DNA of 64,000 nucleotides from the NCBI RefSeq assembly GCF_001750285.1, contig NZ_MAMP01000012.1, positions 289,751 to 353,750 on the forward strand, written 5' to 3'. Shown piece by piece: positions 52,895 to 61,967 of this stretch. Source of the DNA: Domibacillus iocasae (GTDB taxonomy: Bacteria; Bacillota; Bacilli; Bacillales; Domibacillaceae). Every line of letters begins with the position of its first letter. Positions within the stretch are counted from its first letter, which is position 1. The notes under the pieces were generated by a model. It searched no databases and had not been told where the DNA came from. It saw nothing but the letters and a program-made list of their open reading frames with translations. A program made the position numbers and the translations under genes.

Positions 52895-53362
52895 TCTCTC
52901 ATCTCCCTTGTCGAATTGTGACAAGTTAATTGTATTTGAGAAATATTTATCTAGTGTGTGATTAATGTATTGGTTAAGTTAAAACGTGTAAAGAAAATTT
53001 AGTATTTTTGTCCCGTTTTTGTTTACAAAACTAAAGAAAGTAAGGTATATGAACTCTTATCTAATATTTCTCTAAATGTCCTTTTTTGGTCTGCGCCGTA
53101 TCATCAGTGAGTATCTTCTCCACCTCACGAACTAATAAGGATTCCATCCCAGAACTTCTTCTGAGCATGGTTCACTGATTAGTTACACACTTTAACATTT
53201 CTACTATATTTTCACTGTTTTCAAATAAAGAAATTCCTTTTTCAATCACTTGATGGTGTGAACAACAATCAGGTGTACCTTTGTATACCACATTAAGAAT
53301 ATTAATATTAGTAAGGAATACTTGTTTTTTGTATTAAACTATAAAACGAACAGCTAAATAAT
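52895..53362. other. Intergenic region upstream of glpQ
   Basis: About 470 AT-rich bases. TTTACA and TTAAC-like motifs near 52960-52995 on the minus strand could be a degenerate Pho box, but the spacing is irregular. No gene recognised. Confidence 0.35.
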
Positions 53363-53392
53363 AAAAAAAAGACCGAAAAATCGGTCTTTTTC
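53363..53392 (-). terminator. Terminator of the DUF192 gene
   Basis: AAAGACCGA / TCGGTCTTT stem with AAAA loop and T-runs on both sides. Confidence 0.88.
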
Positions 53393-53424
53393 ATAGATCT
53401 TAGTGCAGATACTTTCAAATAAAT

Positions 53425-53796
53425 TTAATCTGAGAATACATAATCCCCTTCTTTAATTTGATTCTTTTCAAACCATCCAAGATTTACTTCAATTGCATAA
53501 CGATAAAAAAGTTCGGGATCATAAAGATGACATTCTTCCTCTTTACAAGGCTTCATATCCATTATTTTGATAATTTTACCATCTGAATCAAGAAAAGCAA
53601 TAGATAAAGGAATTAAGGTGTTTTTCATCCAAAAACCGCTATACGTTTCTTCTGGGAACATAAATAATATTCCCTCATTTTCGGGTAATTTTTCAACAAA
53701 CATTAAGCCCTTTTCTATTTTTTCTTGAGTATTTGCAACTTGGACGGTTAATTTGATTCGCCTTTCTCCACTAATTATTTTTATCCTTCTTTTCAA
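53425..53796 (-). CDS. DUF192 family protein
   Basis: This 123-residue protein has the DUF192 hallmarks KGLMFVEKLPENEGILFMFP, FWMKNTLIPLSIAFLDSDGK and YAIEVNLGWFEKN. Function is unknown in most species. There is no signal peptide, although many family members are exported. TTG start with GGTGAGGG. Confidence 0.9.
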   Translation of the reverse strand: MKRRIKIISGERRIKLTVQVANTQEKIEKGLMFVEKLPENEGILFMFPEETYSGFWMKNTLIPLSIAFLDSDGKIIKIMDMKPCKEEECHLYDPELFYRYAIEVNLGWFEKNQIKEGDYVFSD

Positions 53797-53917
53797 TATA
53801 TTCCCTCACCTTCGAGAATTGTTATAAGCAGGAAAGAATTTCGGTATCTTTTTTTAAAAGAAGTTCATGATATTCAAATTTCCGGTTTCCGAAAAAACGC
53901 CTTTTTCCCTTAGCCTT

Positions 53918-53950
53918 GTTCAACTAACCTGCTCCGTTCAATAAGAAAAT
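53918..53950. repeat. Dispersed 'CCGTTAGTTGAA' repeat, first copy
   Basis: GTTCAACTAACCTGCTCCGT then TCAATAAGAAAA. Related copies with CCGTTAGTTGAAnAAGAA occur at 57914, 58384, 58920, 58988, 59676, 60577 and 61649, all intergenic and in one orientation. Confidence 0.6.
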
Positions 53951-54302
53951 CAAACACCAATCTTTATATACATATGATCGTTCTTGCTTTATGAACCAAA
54001 GCGATCATCTAGCGGCATCTGTCCTCTTTTCACCTTCTTTACTACCCTCTTCATAAAATTGGCTACAAATGCTTTTGAAGGCTTTCCCATCAAAGTTTGT
54101 CTACCCGTTTCAATTTAATTGTTTTCAGTCCTGCCATACAACTCCATTAGAAATTCATTTTACTTAAAACCGCTCTCCTTTATGGTTTATATACCTACTT
54201 TTGTACGCAACCATATGTATAACGATTTCACATCCTTGTTTAGTTTTCTCCTTAGTTCTGTAAAATAAAAAAAGAAAGAGCCTAAGCCCTTCCTTTTTCA
54301 GC
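53951..54302. repeat. Long diverged repeat, copy 1 (pairs with 55400-55800)
   Basis: Shared blocks in the same order as the second copy are ACATATGnTCGTTC, GCGATCATCTA/GTGATCCTCTA, AGTCCTGCCAT/AGTCCCGCCAT, TACCTACTTTTGTACGC/TACCTGCTTTTGTATGC and the ending AAAATAAAAA. Neither codes for a recognised protein. Confidence 0.55.
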
Positions 54303-54710
54303 ATTAATTATTACTCGCAACCGTAAACTGCATCTTTACAGACTGCTTTAATTCTTTACCTGAAGCTGATTTCACTGCTTTTTCTACATAAATGGTATAC
54401 GTTTCTCCCGCCTTATATCCTTCCTAAGGAGCTTCCGCTTATAAGCATTTAAGGAGAATTTTACCTCCTGTACAGTGGTTGAATTAGTCTTCACGTAGAT
54501 GTTGCTGCCTCTTATTGTTGCAGCATTCAAATCGTTATTAAACTTAACAGTAAAATCATAGTGCGGATCAACATTTGTTTTTGTTTCTAACGGTTTATAC
54601 TCTATCTCTTTTTCCACTGCCATCTCTGTTGCTTCACTTATATTCTCTGCTTCATCAGTGGCCGTTAGAACGATTTCTGTTCCCGCTGTCTGCTTTAGAA
54701 TAGTCTCTCA
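54303..54710 (-). pseudogene. Bacterial Ig-like (SbsA_Ig-type) domain remnant
   Basis: Minus-strand frame 54623-54384 has DPHYDFTVKFNNDLNAATIR and GSNIYVKTNSTTVQEVKFSL. It breaks at 54420 and continues as GYKAGETYTIYVEKAVKSAS, GKELKQSVKMQFTVASNN. Together these form one Big_5/SbsA-type domain of a surface protein. There is no start or signal peptide. Confidence 0.7.
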
Positions 54711-54731
54711 TAATAAAATAAAAAGCAATCC

Positions 54732-55010
54732 TTATTCTTTACCTACAATAATTAACTTCATATCCAGTGCATTTAATAATTTTACGATTGTTTTTAAAGT
54801 AGGATTTGTTTTCATTGATTCTATTCTTCCTATAGCAGATTGACTTAATCCTGTCATTTCCGCAAGATCTTCTTGAATAAGCCCTAGTTTCTTTCTTTCC
54901 TGGATTAGATTTTTAATAAATTCCTCTTCCTCGCGTGAAAAAATATGGCCTGTCTCTTCTTGATCAATATTTACTGATACTTGTTTTCCACCCTCACCTT
55001 TTATTTCCAT
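54732..55010 (-). CDS. XRE-family helix-turn-helix protein (HigA-like antitoxin)
   Basis: This 92-residue protein has a DNA-binding helix-turn-helix (LIQEDLAEMTGLSQSAIGRI ESMKTNPTL) and ends KLLNALDMKLIIVGKE, as in antitoxins of the HigA type. Its ATG overlaps the stop of a 43-codon gene (TAATG). That arrangement is typical of a toxin followed by its antitoxin. Confidence 0.85.
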   Translation of the reverse strand: MEIKGEGGKQVSVNIDQEETGHIFSREEEEFIKNLIQERKKLGLIQEDLAEMTGLSQSAIGRIESMKTNPTLKTIVKLLNALDMKLIIVGKE

Positions 55011-55141
55011 TATTTTATTCTCTTTCTAGGCTTATTTCCAACCTTAATATAATAAGCACCATCGTCATCAAGTATTTTAAAAATCTTGATTCCGAACCAC
55101 ATTAAGGGCATCCAGATTTCTTTCATTGAATGTAGTGTCAT
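55010..55141 (-). CDS. 43-residue protein coupled to the XRE gene
   Basis: AAGGGGAG stands seven bases before an ATG that opens MTLHSMKEIWMPLMWFGIKI FKILDDDG and ends GNKPRKRIK. The stop overlaps the next ATG. The sequence could be a truncated HigB/RelE-type toxin (short basic end), but I cannot prove it. Its good ribosome site argues for expression. Confidence 0.5.
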   Translation of the reverse strand: MTLHSMKEIWMPLMWFGIKIFKILDDDGAYYIKVGNKPRKRIK

Positions 55142-55399
55142 AAAATACTCCCCTTATTAAATGAATTGTAGGGAAATCGTATTCGATAACTGGCTAGCTT
55201 AGTCTTCGTTAACATTAGCCACCTTATTTCCCAATGAATTTGCCTTTTTATATACCCCACTTCGTAAAATATATTATAGACCTTTTTGCCTATTTTTAAA
55301 ACTATTATAATTAAATAATAATTATATTTTAGTTATAATAAGGGAGTTAAACAAAAAAGGCCTGACCAAGGGATTTTTTGTTATTGGTGAAGTTTTTTC
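55142..55399. other. AT-rich region upstream of the small operon
   Basis: Promoter of the 43-residue gene is expected here (TATAATAA-like stretches near 55310-55340). No gene recognised. Confidence 0.35.
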
Positions 55400-55800
55400 T
55401 TTGCATACATATGGTCGTTCCTATTTATTAAAGTGATCCTCTAATAGCGATTTGTACCCTCTAGAAGCATTAATCCGTTTTCATCTATCTAACAACACTA
55501 CCTTCCTTAATAAAATAGGCTAAACATGCTTCCTGAGGCTTCCTCGTCGTAGTGTATCCGTTTTATCATCTTCATCATAAAAATTAATCCACTTAAACGT
55601 CATCGATCAAAATATGTTTAATTAGTCCCGCCATGAAAGTTCACTATTATTTGAATTTGCTTCTCTATAGACTTCAACTATACCTGCTTTTGTATGCGTT
55701 TAAATGAATAGGAAATTGACAGCCTATTTAAGTTTCCCTCTTTATTCTTCCTTTGATTAATTCAGCAAAATAAAAACAGGAAGAGACATAATCCCTCCTT
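55400..55800. repeat. Long diverged repeat, copy 2 (pairs with 53951-54302)
   Basis: See copy 1. The ending AAAATAAAAACAGGAAGAGA CATAATCCCTCC resembles AAAATAAAAAAAGAAAGAGC CTAAGCCCTTCC of copy 1, a decayed terminator. Confidence 0.55.
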
Positions 55801-55846
55801 TTTTAAATATATAGGAATTAGAACTTGCTGATGAAAATATATGAAT

Positions 55847-56032
55847 TTACATATCAATATGAGTGACAAGAATAAACACGAAGAAGTTATTTCGTGCTGA
55901 TTCTTTATCAGTCACATCAAATACATGGGAATAAATTATTGTCGCTTGAATATCACGATGTCCTAGAATCTTCTGAAGCACTCTCATTGAGCCACCATTT
56001 TGAAAAAACATTTTGGATGCAGCATGGAGCAT
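55847..56032 (-). pseudogene. Tyrosine recombinase C-terminal fragment
   Basis: The fragment ASKMFFQNGGSMRVLQKILG HRDIQATIIYSHVFD carries the catalytic His (GHRDI) and Tyr (IIYSH) of a phage-type integrase. The catalytic Arg region and the N-terminal domain are missing. Confidence 0.75.
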
Positions 56033-56078
56033 GGCGGAATAAATGAGATTTGCGGCGGGCGGAGCAAGGAGTTGGATT

Positions 56079-56119
56079 AAAAAAAGGCCAGCTCAGCATA
56101 AAAGCTGATCTGGCCTTTT
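56079..56119 (-). terminator. Terminator of the ABC-F gene
   Basis: AAAAGGCCAGATCAGCTTTT / GCTGAGCTGGCC stem followed by TTTTTTT on the minus strand. Confidence 0.88.
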
Positions 56120-56152
56120 GTCATAAAGTAAGCTGTGCTGCTATTTCGGCTG

Positions 56153-57718
56153 TTACGTATTTTGCACTTGTTTTGTTGTCCAAGATTCCACATTCCAAAT
56201 GTCCGTCGCAATCTCCTGATAAAAATCCGGCTCATGGGAAATCAAGAGGATACTTCCTTTGTACTCTTTAAGCGCCCGCTTTAATTCATTTTTTGCATCA
56301 ACATCCAAATGGTTGGTCGGTTCATCGAAAACGAGAACATTGCTTTCCCGGTTCATCAGTTTACAAAGCCGCACTTTTGCTTTTTCGCCGCCGCTCAGTA
56401 CGGATATTTTACTTTCAATGTGTTTTCTCGTTAGTCCGCATCTTGCTAATGCCGCCCGAACTTCGCCTTGCGTTAAACTCGGAAATTCATTCAGCACTTC
56501 TTCAATGCACGTGTTTTGGTTTTCTTTTTTTACTTCTTGCTCAAAATAACCGATATACTGGTAATCTCCCCGCTCTACGCTTCCGGAAAGAGGAATGATT
56601 TCACCGAGTATGCTTTTTAACAAAGTGGTTTTTCCGATTCCGTTTGCTCCAACTAAAGCAATTTTTTGGCCGCGGTCCATCGAAAGATCAAGCGGCTTGG
56701 AAAGAGGATTATCGTAGCCGATCACTAACTTTTCCGCTTGGAAAATCAGCTTCCCAGATGTTCTTGCTTCTTTAAAACGGAAATCAGGCTTTGGCCGATC
56801 TCCTGCTACTTCAATAATATCCATTTTATCCAGCTTTTTTTGCCGGGACATCGCCAGACTGCTTGTTGAAGCACGTGCTTTGTTTCTCGCCACAAAATCT
56901 TTTAAATTGGCGATTTCCTGCTGCTGCTTTTTAGCGGCTGCTTCTACTTGCAGTTTTTTTGCTTCATATACTTTTAAAAAGTTATGGTAGTCTCCAACGT
57001 AGCGGGTTAATTCTTTGTTTTCCAAATGATAAATAATGTTTACAACGCTGTTTAAAAAAGGAATATCATGAGAGATCAGAAGAAACGCATTCTCATAGTT
57101 TAGCAAATAACGTTTTAACCATTCAATATGCACTTCATCCAAATAGTTGGTTGGCTCATCGAGGAGTAAAATATCCGGTTTTTCAAGAAGAAGCTTAGCA
57201 AGAAGAACTTTCGTCCGCTGTCCTCCGCTTAAATCATACACATCTTTTTCAAGCCCTATCCCATCTAAGCCGAGCCCTCTCGCTACTTCTTCCACTTTTG
57301 CATCAATCGTGTAAAAATCATTGGTTGTTAATGTATCTTGAAGCGTCCCGACTTCATCGAGCATTTTTTCCATTTTTTCCGGACTTACATCGGCCATTTG
57401 GCCGTAAATGGCATTAATGGCTGTTTCTATATCAAATAAGTATTGAAAAGCCGTTTTCAGCACATCACGAATCGTTTTTCCTTTTTCTAAAACGGAATGC
57501 TGGTCAAGATAACCGACCCGCTGATTTTTGGACCATTCTACTTTTCCATCATCCGGCTGAATTTGTCCGGTAATAATATTCATAAACGTCGATTTGCCTT
57601 CGCCATTAGCGCCGACTAATCCAATATGTTCTCCTTTTAACAAACGAAAAGATACGTTTTGAAAAATAATACGGTCACCAAAATCATGACTTAAATCTGT
57701 TACCGTTAGGATACTCAA
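56153..57718 (-). CDS. ABC-F family ATPase (YkpA/YbiT-like)
   Basis: This 521-residue soluble protein has two ABC cassettes. Walker A motifs are GANGEGKST and GANGIGKTT, signature motifs LSGGQRTKV and LSGGEKAKV, and Walker B LLLDEPTNYLD and LVFDEPTNHLD. A linker rich in Lys and Gln joins them. ABC-F proteins act on the ribosome E site, some as translation factors and some as antibiotic-protection proteins. This one looks like the widespread housekeeping YkpA type. It has its own terminator. Confidence 0.93.
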   Translation of the reverse strand: MSILTVTDLSHDFGDRIIFQNVSFRLLKGEHIGLVGANGEGKSTFMNIITGQIQPDDGKVEWSKNQRVGYLDQHSVLEKGKTIRDVLKTAFQYLFDIETAINAIYGQMADVSPEKMEKMLDEVGTLQDTLTTNDFYTIDAKVEEVARGLGLDGIGLEKDVYDLSGGQRTKVLLAKLLLEKPDILLLDEPTNYLDEVHIEWLKRYLLNYENAFLLISHDIPFLNSVVNIIYHLENKELTRYVGDYHNFLKVYEAKKLQVEAAAKKQQQEIANLKDFVARNKARASTSSLAMSRQKKLDKMDIIEVAGDRPKPDFRFKEARTSGKLIFQAEKLVIGYDNPLSKPLDLSMDRGQKIALVGANGIGKTTLLKSILGEIIPLSGSVERGDYQYIGYFEQEVKKENQNTCIEEVLNEFPSLTQGEVRAALARCGLTRKHIESKISVLSGGEKAKVRLCKLMNRESNVLVFDEPTNHLDVDAKNELKRALKEYKGSILLISHEPDFYQEIATDIWNVESWTTKQVQNT

Positions 57719-57913
57719 TTATTGTTTCCTCATTTCGCTTCAAAATTCCCATTAAATTTTGATTATATCACACTGGCCTGCTTTCAAACAAGAATCCGCA
57801 TCCAAGAAATTGGATTGTCAACACTACTAATCTTAGTATGTTTTTTAAGAGACAGTTGCTTGTATTCAGTCGATTCTCTAATTAGAGAATCAACTTTAAA
57901 AAATCTTTCTTCA

Positions 57914-57946
57914 AATAAAGCCCCCGTTAGTTGAAGAAGAATTTTT
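57914..57946. repeat. Dispersed 'CCGTTAGTTGAA' repeat copy
   Basis: AAAGCCCCCGTTAGTTGAAG AAGAATTTTTT, between the DUF5412 stop and the ABC-F start. Confidence 0.6.
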
Positions 57947-57948
57947 TA

Positions 57949-58299
57949 TTATCGTCTAAAATCAAATGTTTCGTTAGGTACACTTAATTCATGACCATTA
58001 ATTAGAACCGTATTTTCATCAATCCATTTAATATTTGCTTTTTCTTCGTGATAGTTCCAATAAATATTCTTTGATTTTTTGTTCTCTTTGTTAAAATTTA
58101 GTTCTCCACGAACAGCATAATCTGTCGTTGCTCCTCCATTTGAAACATAAGCTTTTAGTGTATATGTTCCTTTTGGAGAACTTACTTCTGAAATTAATTC
58201 TCCTTTAGGCAAACGGTTCATATCAAAAAATGCCCAATAAACACCGTATCCTAATAATCCAATTATTAATAAAGGAATAATAACTCGTTTCTTTTTCAA
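57949..58299 (-). CDS. DUF5412 family protein
   Basis: This 116-residue protein has one N-terminal membrane helix (IIPLLIIGLLGYGVYWAFF) and a beta-rich outer domain (SSPKGTYTLKAYVSNGGATT, INGHELSVPNETFDF), as in DUF5412. Function unknown. TTG start with AGGAGGAG. Confidence 0.8.
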   Translation of the reverse strand: MKKKRVIIPLLIIGLLGYGVYWAFFDMNRLPKGELISEVSSPKGTYTLKAYVSNGGATTDYAVRGELNFNKENKKSKNIYWNYHEEKANIKWIDENTVLINGHELSVPNETFDFRR

Positions 58300-58383
58300 A
58301 CTTTCTCCTCCTAAAAGGTTGTATTTGAACTATCTTAACAGAAAGTAGTCTTTTAAGATTTAGGTAGAATGTGGACATCTTTA

Positions 58384-58414
58384 TTGAACTAACCTGCCTG
58401 TTAGCTGAATAAGA
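58384..58414. repeat. Dispersed 'CCGTTAGTTGAA' repeat copy
   Basis: TGAACTAACCTGCCTGTTAG CTGAATAAG, just after the stop of the 151-residue gene. Confidence 0.6.
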
Positions 58415-58870
58415 TTATTCCTCATATAACCAATCAAAATCATCGTGAAGAATATACTCTTGTTCCTCTAAAGATAAATAATAATTCGAACAAACAATAT
58501 GTAATTCTTTATACTCAACCCCGTAATCAACGCCTAAGTATACATGCTCTAAAGATTTATTTTCCTTCGCTCCGGCAGGTATACTATCAATCATTTTTGA
58601 GCTGCCTAACACGGCTGAACGATAAAATTCACTCCATTCATCCCACTCAAAACTATATGGAATGTTTGCGCGGATAACATCTTCAAACTTCAAAGTCCCT
58701 TTCTTAACCCGATAGGTAAACCCGCCCTGCCTTTCTATGCGAGATATAGGCTTTAAAATTTGAAAAGAAATGCTTTTTTCACGGTGGCTAATAAGTACTT
58801 CTTCAATTACAGTATCGTATAATTCTAGGTCATCATTATCCTTATAATCTTCCATCAATTTCATCACCAT
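58415..58870 (-). CDS. Uncharacterised 151-residue acidic protein
   Basis: Soluble acidic protein, Trp- and Tyr-rich (SFEWDEWSEFYRSAVLGS, HDDFDWLYEE). It resembles small immunity-type proteins in composition, but no family is recognised. No good ribosome site precedes 58870; an inner ATG (MKLMEDYK or MEDYK) may be used. Confidence 0.55.
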   Translation of the reverse strand: MVMKLMEDYKDNDDLELYDTVIEEVLISHREKSISFQILKPISRIERQGGFTYRVKKGTLKFEDVIRANIPYSFEWDEWSEFYRSAVLGSSKMIDSIPAGAKENKSLEHVYLGVDYGVEYKELHIVCSNYYLSLEEQEYILHDDFDWLYEE

Positions 58871-58919
58871 TTTCGTGTTTTTTATTTCTAATTCAATATA
58901 GGAATTAATTATTCCTTTT

Positions 58920-58950
58920 TAACTAAACTGCTCCGTTAACTGAATAAGAA
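58920..58950. repeat. Dispersed 'CCGTTAGTTGAA' repeat copy
   Basis: TAACTAAACTGCTCCGTTAA CTGAATAAGAA. Confidence 0.6.
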
Positions 58951-58987
58951 AAGGCTGCCCAAATGACAGCCACAGCCGAGATATTAA

Positions 58988-59015
58988 ACAAAAGCCCCCG
59001 ATAATTGAAGAATGA
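58988..59015. repeat. Dispersed 'CCGTTAGTTGAA' repeat copy
   Basis: AAAAGCCCCCGATAATTGAA GAATGAAA. Confidence 0.5.
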
Positions 59016-59075
59016 AATTAAAGCCTTTCCCAGATGATCTTTTCTCAAATTCAAATTTAGCTCTCTGTGCAACAT

Positions 59076-59636
59076 TTAGACCCTTAGTAAGCCACGGAAA
59101 CCCCTTGCAGCATAGTAAGATTCTGCTCCATTATGGTACATAAAGACAGTGTCGTAGCGGCGATCACAAAAGAGGGCCCCGCCAAGTTTTCTAATATTAT
59201 CAGGTGTTTGCACCCAGCTCGACGTTTTCATATCAAAGTTTTCAAGTTTCTGCAGCTCCCGGTATTGTTCTTCCGTTAAAAGTTCAATGCCCATGGCAGC
59301 TGCCATATCAATAGCGCTATTTTCTGGTTTGTGTTTTTTTCTTGACTCCAGCGCTTCACGGTCGTAACAAACACTTCTGCGGCCTTTAGGACTTTCTGCT
59401 GAACAATCACAAAAAATGTATTCTCCCGTCTTCTTATCATCGCCAACAACATCCGGTTCACCGCCAGTTCCTTCCATTTCATTGAGCGACCACATTTTTT
59501 CAGTATCAGCTTCGAGCTTAGCCTGCACGTTAGCCCATTCAAGACCTTTATGGCGGTTCATGTTTTTCTCGAAACGGGCTTTCAAAGTTCTGATTAGTTC
59601 TTCACGTTGTTCCAGAGACAACTCCTTATCTCTCAT
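59076..59636 (-). CDS. DUF4256 family protein
   Basis: This 186-residue protein is the DUF4256 type: KARFEKNMNRHKGLEWANVQ, MEGTGGEPDVVG, CDCSAESPKGRRSVCYDREA and LFCDRRYDTVFMYHNGAESY YAARGFRG. Function unknown; the Cys/His pattern is well kept. ATG at 59636 has AAGGGGG. Confidence 0.88.
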   Translation of the reverse strand: MRDKELSLEQREELIRTLKARFEKNMNRHKGLEWANVQAKLEADTEKMWSLNEMEGTGGEPDVVGDDKKTGEYIFCDCSAESPKGRRSVCYDREALESRKKHKPENSAIDMAAAMGIELLTEEQYRELQKLENFDMKTSSWVQTPDNIRKLGGALFCDRRYDTVFMYHNGAESYYAARGFRGLLRV

Positions 59637-59675
59637 ATTAGTTTCCCCCTTACTGTTTTTACTCATAATGGTTTA

Positions 59676-59708
59676 AGGACTAAACTGCCCCGATAGTTGA
59701 ATAGTCTC
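59676..59708. repeat. Dispersed 'CCGTTAGTTGAA' repeat copy
   Basis: GGACTAAACTGCCCCGATAG TTGAATAGTCTC, between the DUF4256 start and the recombinase remnant. Confidence 0.6.
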
Positions 59709-59775
59709 TTCCGTTTCAATTTCTATAGTCAAGTATATAATTCCTTTAAAAGAAATTTTAAGGGGGAGATGTATT

Positions 59776-60532
59776 TTGTTATTATCACAAGCATGGGAAA
59801 CGTATGAATCGGATAAGCGAATAGAAGCATTCTCGCCACAAACATTAAAAGCATATCAACTTCAAGTTACCTTGCTTATTCGTCATTTGGGGGATATAGA
59901 AATCAATTCACTTACAACAGAAAATTTAAAAGAATATTTATCTGAATCTAGCAAAACATTAAAACTCTCATCATTGGCTCACCGTGTTCATTCAATAAAA
60001 TCGCTTCTTCGCTGCTTATATGAGGAAGGACATATCAGTATAAACCATGCAGCTAAGATTAAAGAGCCAAAGGCTGGGAAACGAATTCCAAAGTCTTTAA
60101 CAGAAAGGAAGATTGAACATCTTTGTGAAGTCTGTTATACATCTTTGGAAAAAAATCTATTTGAGTTTAGGTTTTCGACAGGTTGTAGGATTGGGGAAAT
60201 AATAACGCTTGATAAAAATAACATAAATTGGTCTAATCATTCTGCCATAGTTAGGGGTAAAGGTGACAAGGAAAGAGAAGTTTATTTTAATATTCGATGC
60301 GATATTTGGCTTAAACGATATATAGAAAGTCGGCACGATATGATGAAGCGATCTTTGTAACAGAAAGGCATCCGCATCGAATGAGCAAAGCACAAATGAG
60401 AAATATCATTAAACGTATATCCAAACAAGCAGGTATTGATAAAGAAATCTATCCTCATCAACTGATACACAGCTATTATATGCTGAGTTAAGTGGTCAAC
60501 TTAGGAAGGAATTTTATCAGAAGTATTTCTAA
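59776..60532 (+). pseudogene. XerC/D-like tyrosine recombinase, frameshifted and deleted
   Basis: The N-terminal core-binding domain (SPQTLKAYQLQVTLLIRHLG, LAHRVHSIKSLLRCLYEEGH) and the first catalytic Arg (STGCRIGEIITLDKNNINW) are intact. The frame breaks near 60345 and continues EAIFVTERHPHRMSKAQMRN, then KEIYPHQLIHSYY. The family tail YAELSGQLRKEFYQKYF follows at once. The part with Arg-II, the second His and the nucleophilic Tyr is deleted. It is therefore inactive. Confidence 0.85.
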
Positions 60533-60576
60533 AATGAATAAGAGCAACGAGGTTCAAACAACCATCGTTGCTCCAT

Positions 60577-60610
60577 TAAACTATTGCACCGTTTAGTTGA
60601 AAAAGGAAAT
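60577..60610. repeat. Dispersed 'CCGTTAGTTGAA' repeat copy
   Basis: AAACTATTGCACCGTTTAGT TGAAAAAGGAA. Confidence 0.55.
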
Positions 60611-60626
60611 CTATTTTTATTATTTT

Positions 60627-61574
60627 TCAAAATTCTTCGTTACAGTGACGGGTATGCTGGGGTTTCTGCAAAGCTGTCCCATTTTTGCGTGATGAAAGCA
60701 TTACACCCAAAATAACAATGAATCCGCCGGCGATTTGGTACCATAATAAATCTTCTTCTGTAAAAACAATAGCAAAAAGCGTCGCAAATACCGGAAGCAA
60801 ATTAATAAAGATGCCTGATTTTGCGGCTCCTATTTTAGCAACGCCTGTATTCCAGGAAATGAAGGCAACGATAGAAGCAAAGCAGCCTACATAACCCAAG
60901 ATCAATAAGCTTTCCAGGTTAAAAGTGACCGCTGCGTCTGTCTGCATGATTTCGAGGAGACTTAATGGAAACAGGATGAGAATCCCAACAAATGATGTGA
61001 CATAGAGTGTAGTGAAAGCCGGTAAAATCTTCGAGTACTTTTTTATGACAATTGAATAAATGCTCCAGCTTACGACAGCAACCAAAACAAACAAATCTCC
61101 CGGATTAAGCTTAAATGCCTGCAATGTTTCAAATGATCCTTTTGAAATAATAAAAATAATTCCTATTACTGATAATAATATACCTGTTGCCTGCAACACT
61201 GAAAGCCTTTCTTTTAGAATGAGAAATGAAAAGACGGCAATAAACAAAGGAATAGCCGAGTTCACAATCGATGCATTTATGGATGTTGTGAAGTGCAATG
61301 AAAAATAAATAATCGTGTTATATCCGGCAACTCCAGTTACACTTAATAGAAGGACGATCCATTTATGGCTCCACAAAACTTTGGAGTCTCTAAGCACCGG
61401 CCTTACCATAAAAGGAGTCAACAATAAAAAAGCAACCGACCATCTCAAAAGTGAAAAGGTAATAGGTGGAAAATATTCCGCCCCTAACCTTCCAATTACA
61501 AAATTCCCGCCCCAAATTACATTAGCTAGAACGAGCAGAAAATATGCAGTTCGATTTTTTTCTATGTGTTTCAT
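60627..61574 (-). CDS. EamA-family (DMT) transporter
   Basis: This 315-residue membrane protein has ten helices in two EamA repeats. Landmarks are NVIWGGNFVIGRLGAEYFPP, RWSVAFLLLTPF, NSAIPLFIAVFSFLILKERL and the second-half LLPVFATLFAIVFTEEDLLW. It likely exports a small metabolite or amino acid. AGGAG precedes the ATG at 61574. Confidence 0.9.
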   Translation of the reverse strand: MKHIEKNRTAYFLLVLANVIWGGNFVIGRLGAEYFPPITFSLLRWSVAFLLLTPFMVRPVLRDSKVLWSHKWIVLLLSVTGVAGYNTIIYFSLHFTTSINASIVNSAIPLFIAVFSFLILKERLSVLQATGILLSVIGIIFIISKGSFETLQAFKLNPGDLFVLVAVVSWSIYSIVIKKYSKILPAFTTLYVTSFVGILILFPLSLLEIMQTDAAVTFNLESLLILGYVGCFASIVAFISWNTGVAKIGAAKSGIFINLLPVFATLFAIVFTEEDLLWYQIAGGFIVILGVMLSSRKNGTALQKPQHTRHCNEEF

Positions 61575-61648
61575 CAAATGTACTCCTATCTATCGCCCCA
61601 TTTTAGGGAGTAATACAATAACAAATTATGTGACAATCATTCTTTGTT

Positions 61649-61683
61649 CAACTATAGCACCCGTTCGTTGAAGAAGAAACCAT
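61649..61683. repeat. Dispersed 'CCGTTAGTTGAA' repeat, last copy
   Basis: GTTCAACTATAGCACCCGTT CGTTGAAGAAGAAACC; the fullest inverted form (TTCAAC...GTTGAA). Confidence 0.6.
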
Positions 61684-61737
61684 TTCATAATTGAAGATTT
61701 TTGAAACTGTTTAAATGGAACGTTATCGTAAGTTTCC

Positions 61738-61833
61738 CTAACTCCGATGCTGGAGCGGCAGGCTGGAAGGCGGCTCTTCTAATAGCTTTCTTATATTCAC
61801 ATTAACATCAAATATTCCTTTTCTTTTGGTCAT
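61738..61833 (-). CDS. 31-residue frame with strong ribosome site
   Basis: AGGAGGTTTTTTGT precedes an ATG opening MTKRKGIFDVNVNIRKLLEE PPSS and ending LPLQHRS. It could be a micropeptide or the start of a truncated gene. Confidence 0.35.
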   Translation of the reverse strand: MTKRKGIFDVNVNIRKLLEEPPSSLPLQHRS

Positions 61834-61967
61834 ACAAAAAACCTCCTATAATCGTTTCGTGAGACAGTCCAATATACGGTGTAATTTCTTAGATGACCAT
61901 TGGAATGACCGTTTCACTTAACGATATAGAGGTTGATGTAATGCGGGTTTATACCACTTTTCATTAG

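Noticed and set aside
52925..53000. Pho box upstream of glpQ
   Set aside because: TTTACA/TTAAC-like words occur but not in the regular 11-bp spacing of PhoP sites.
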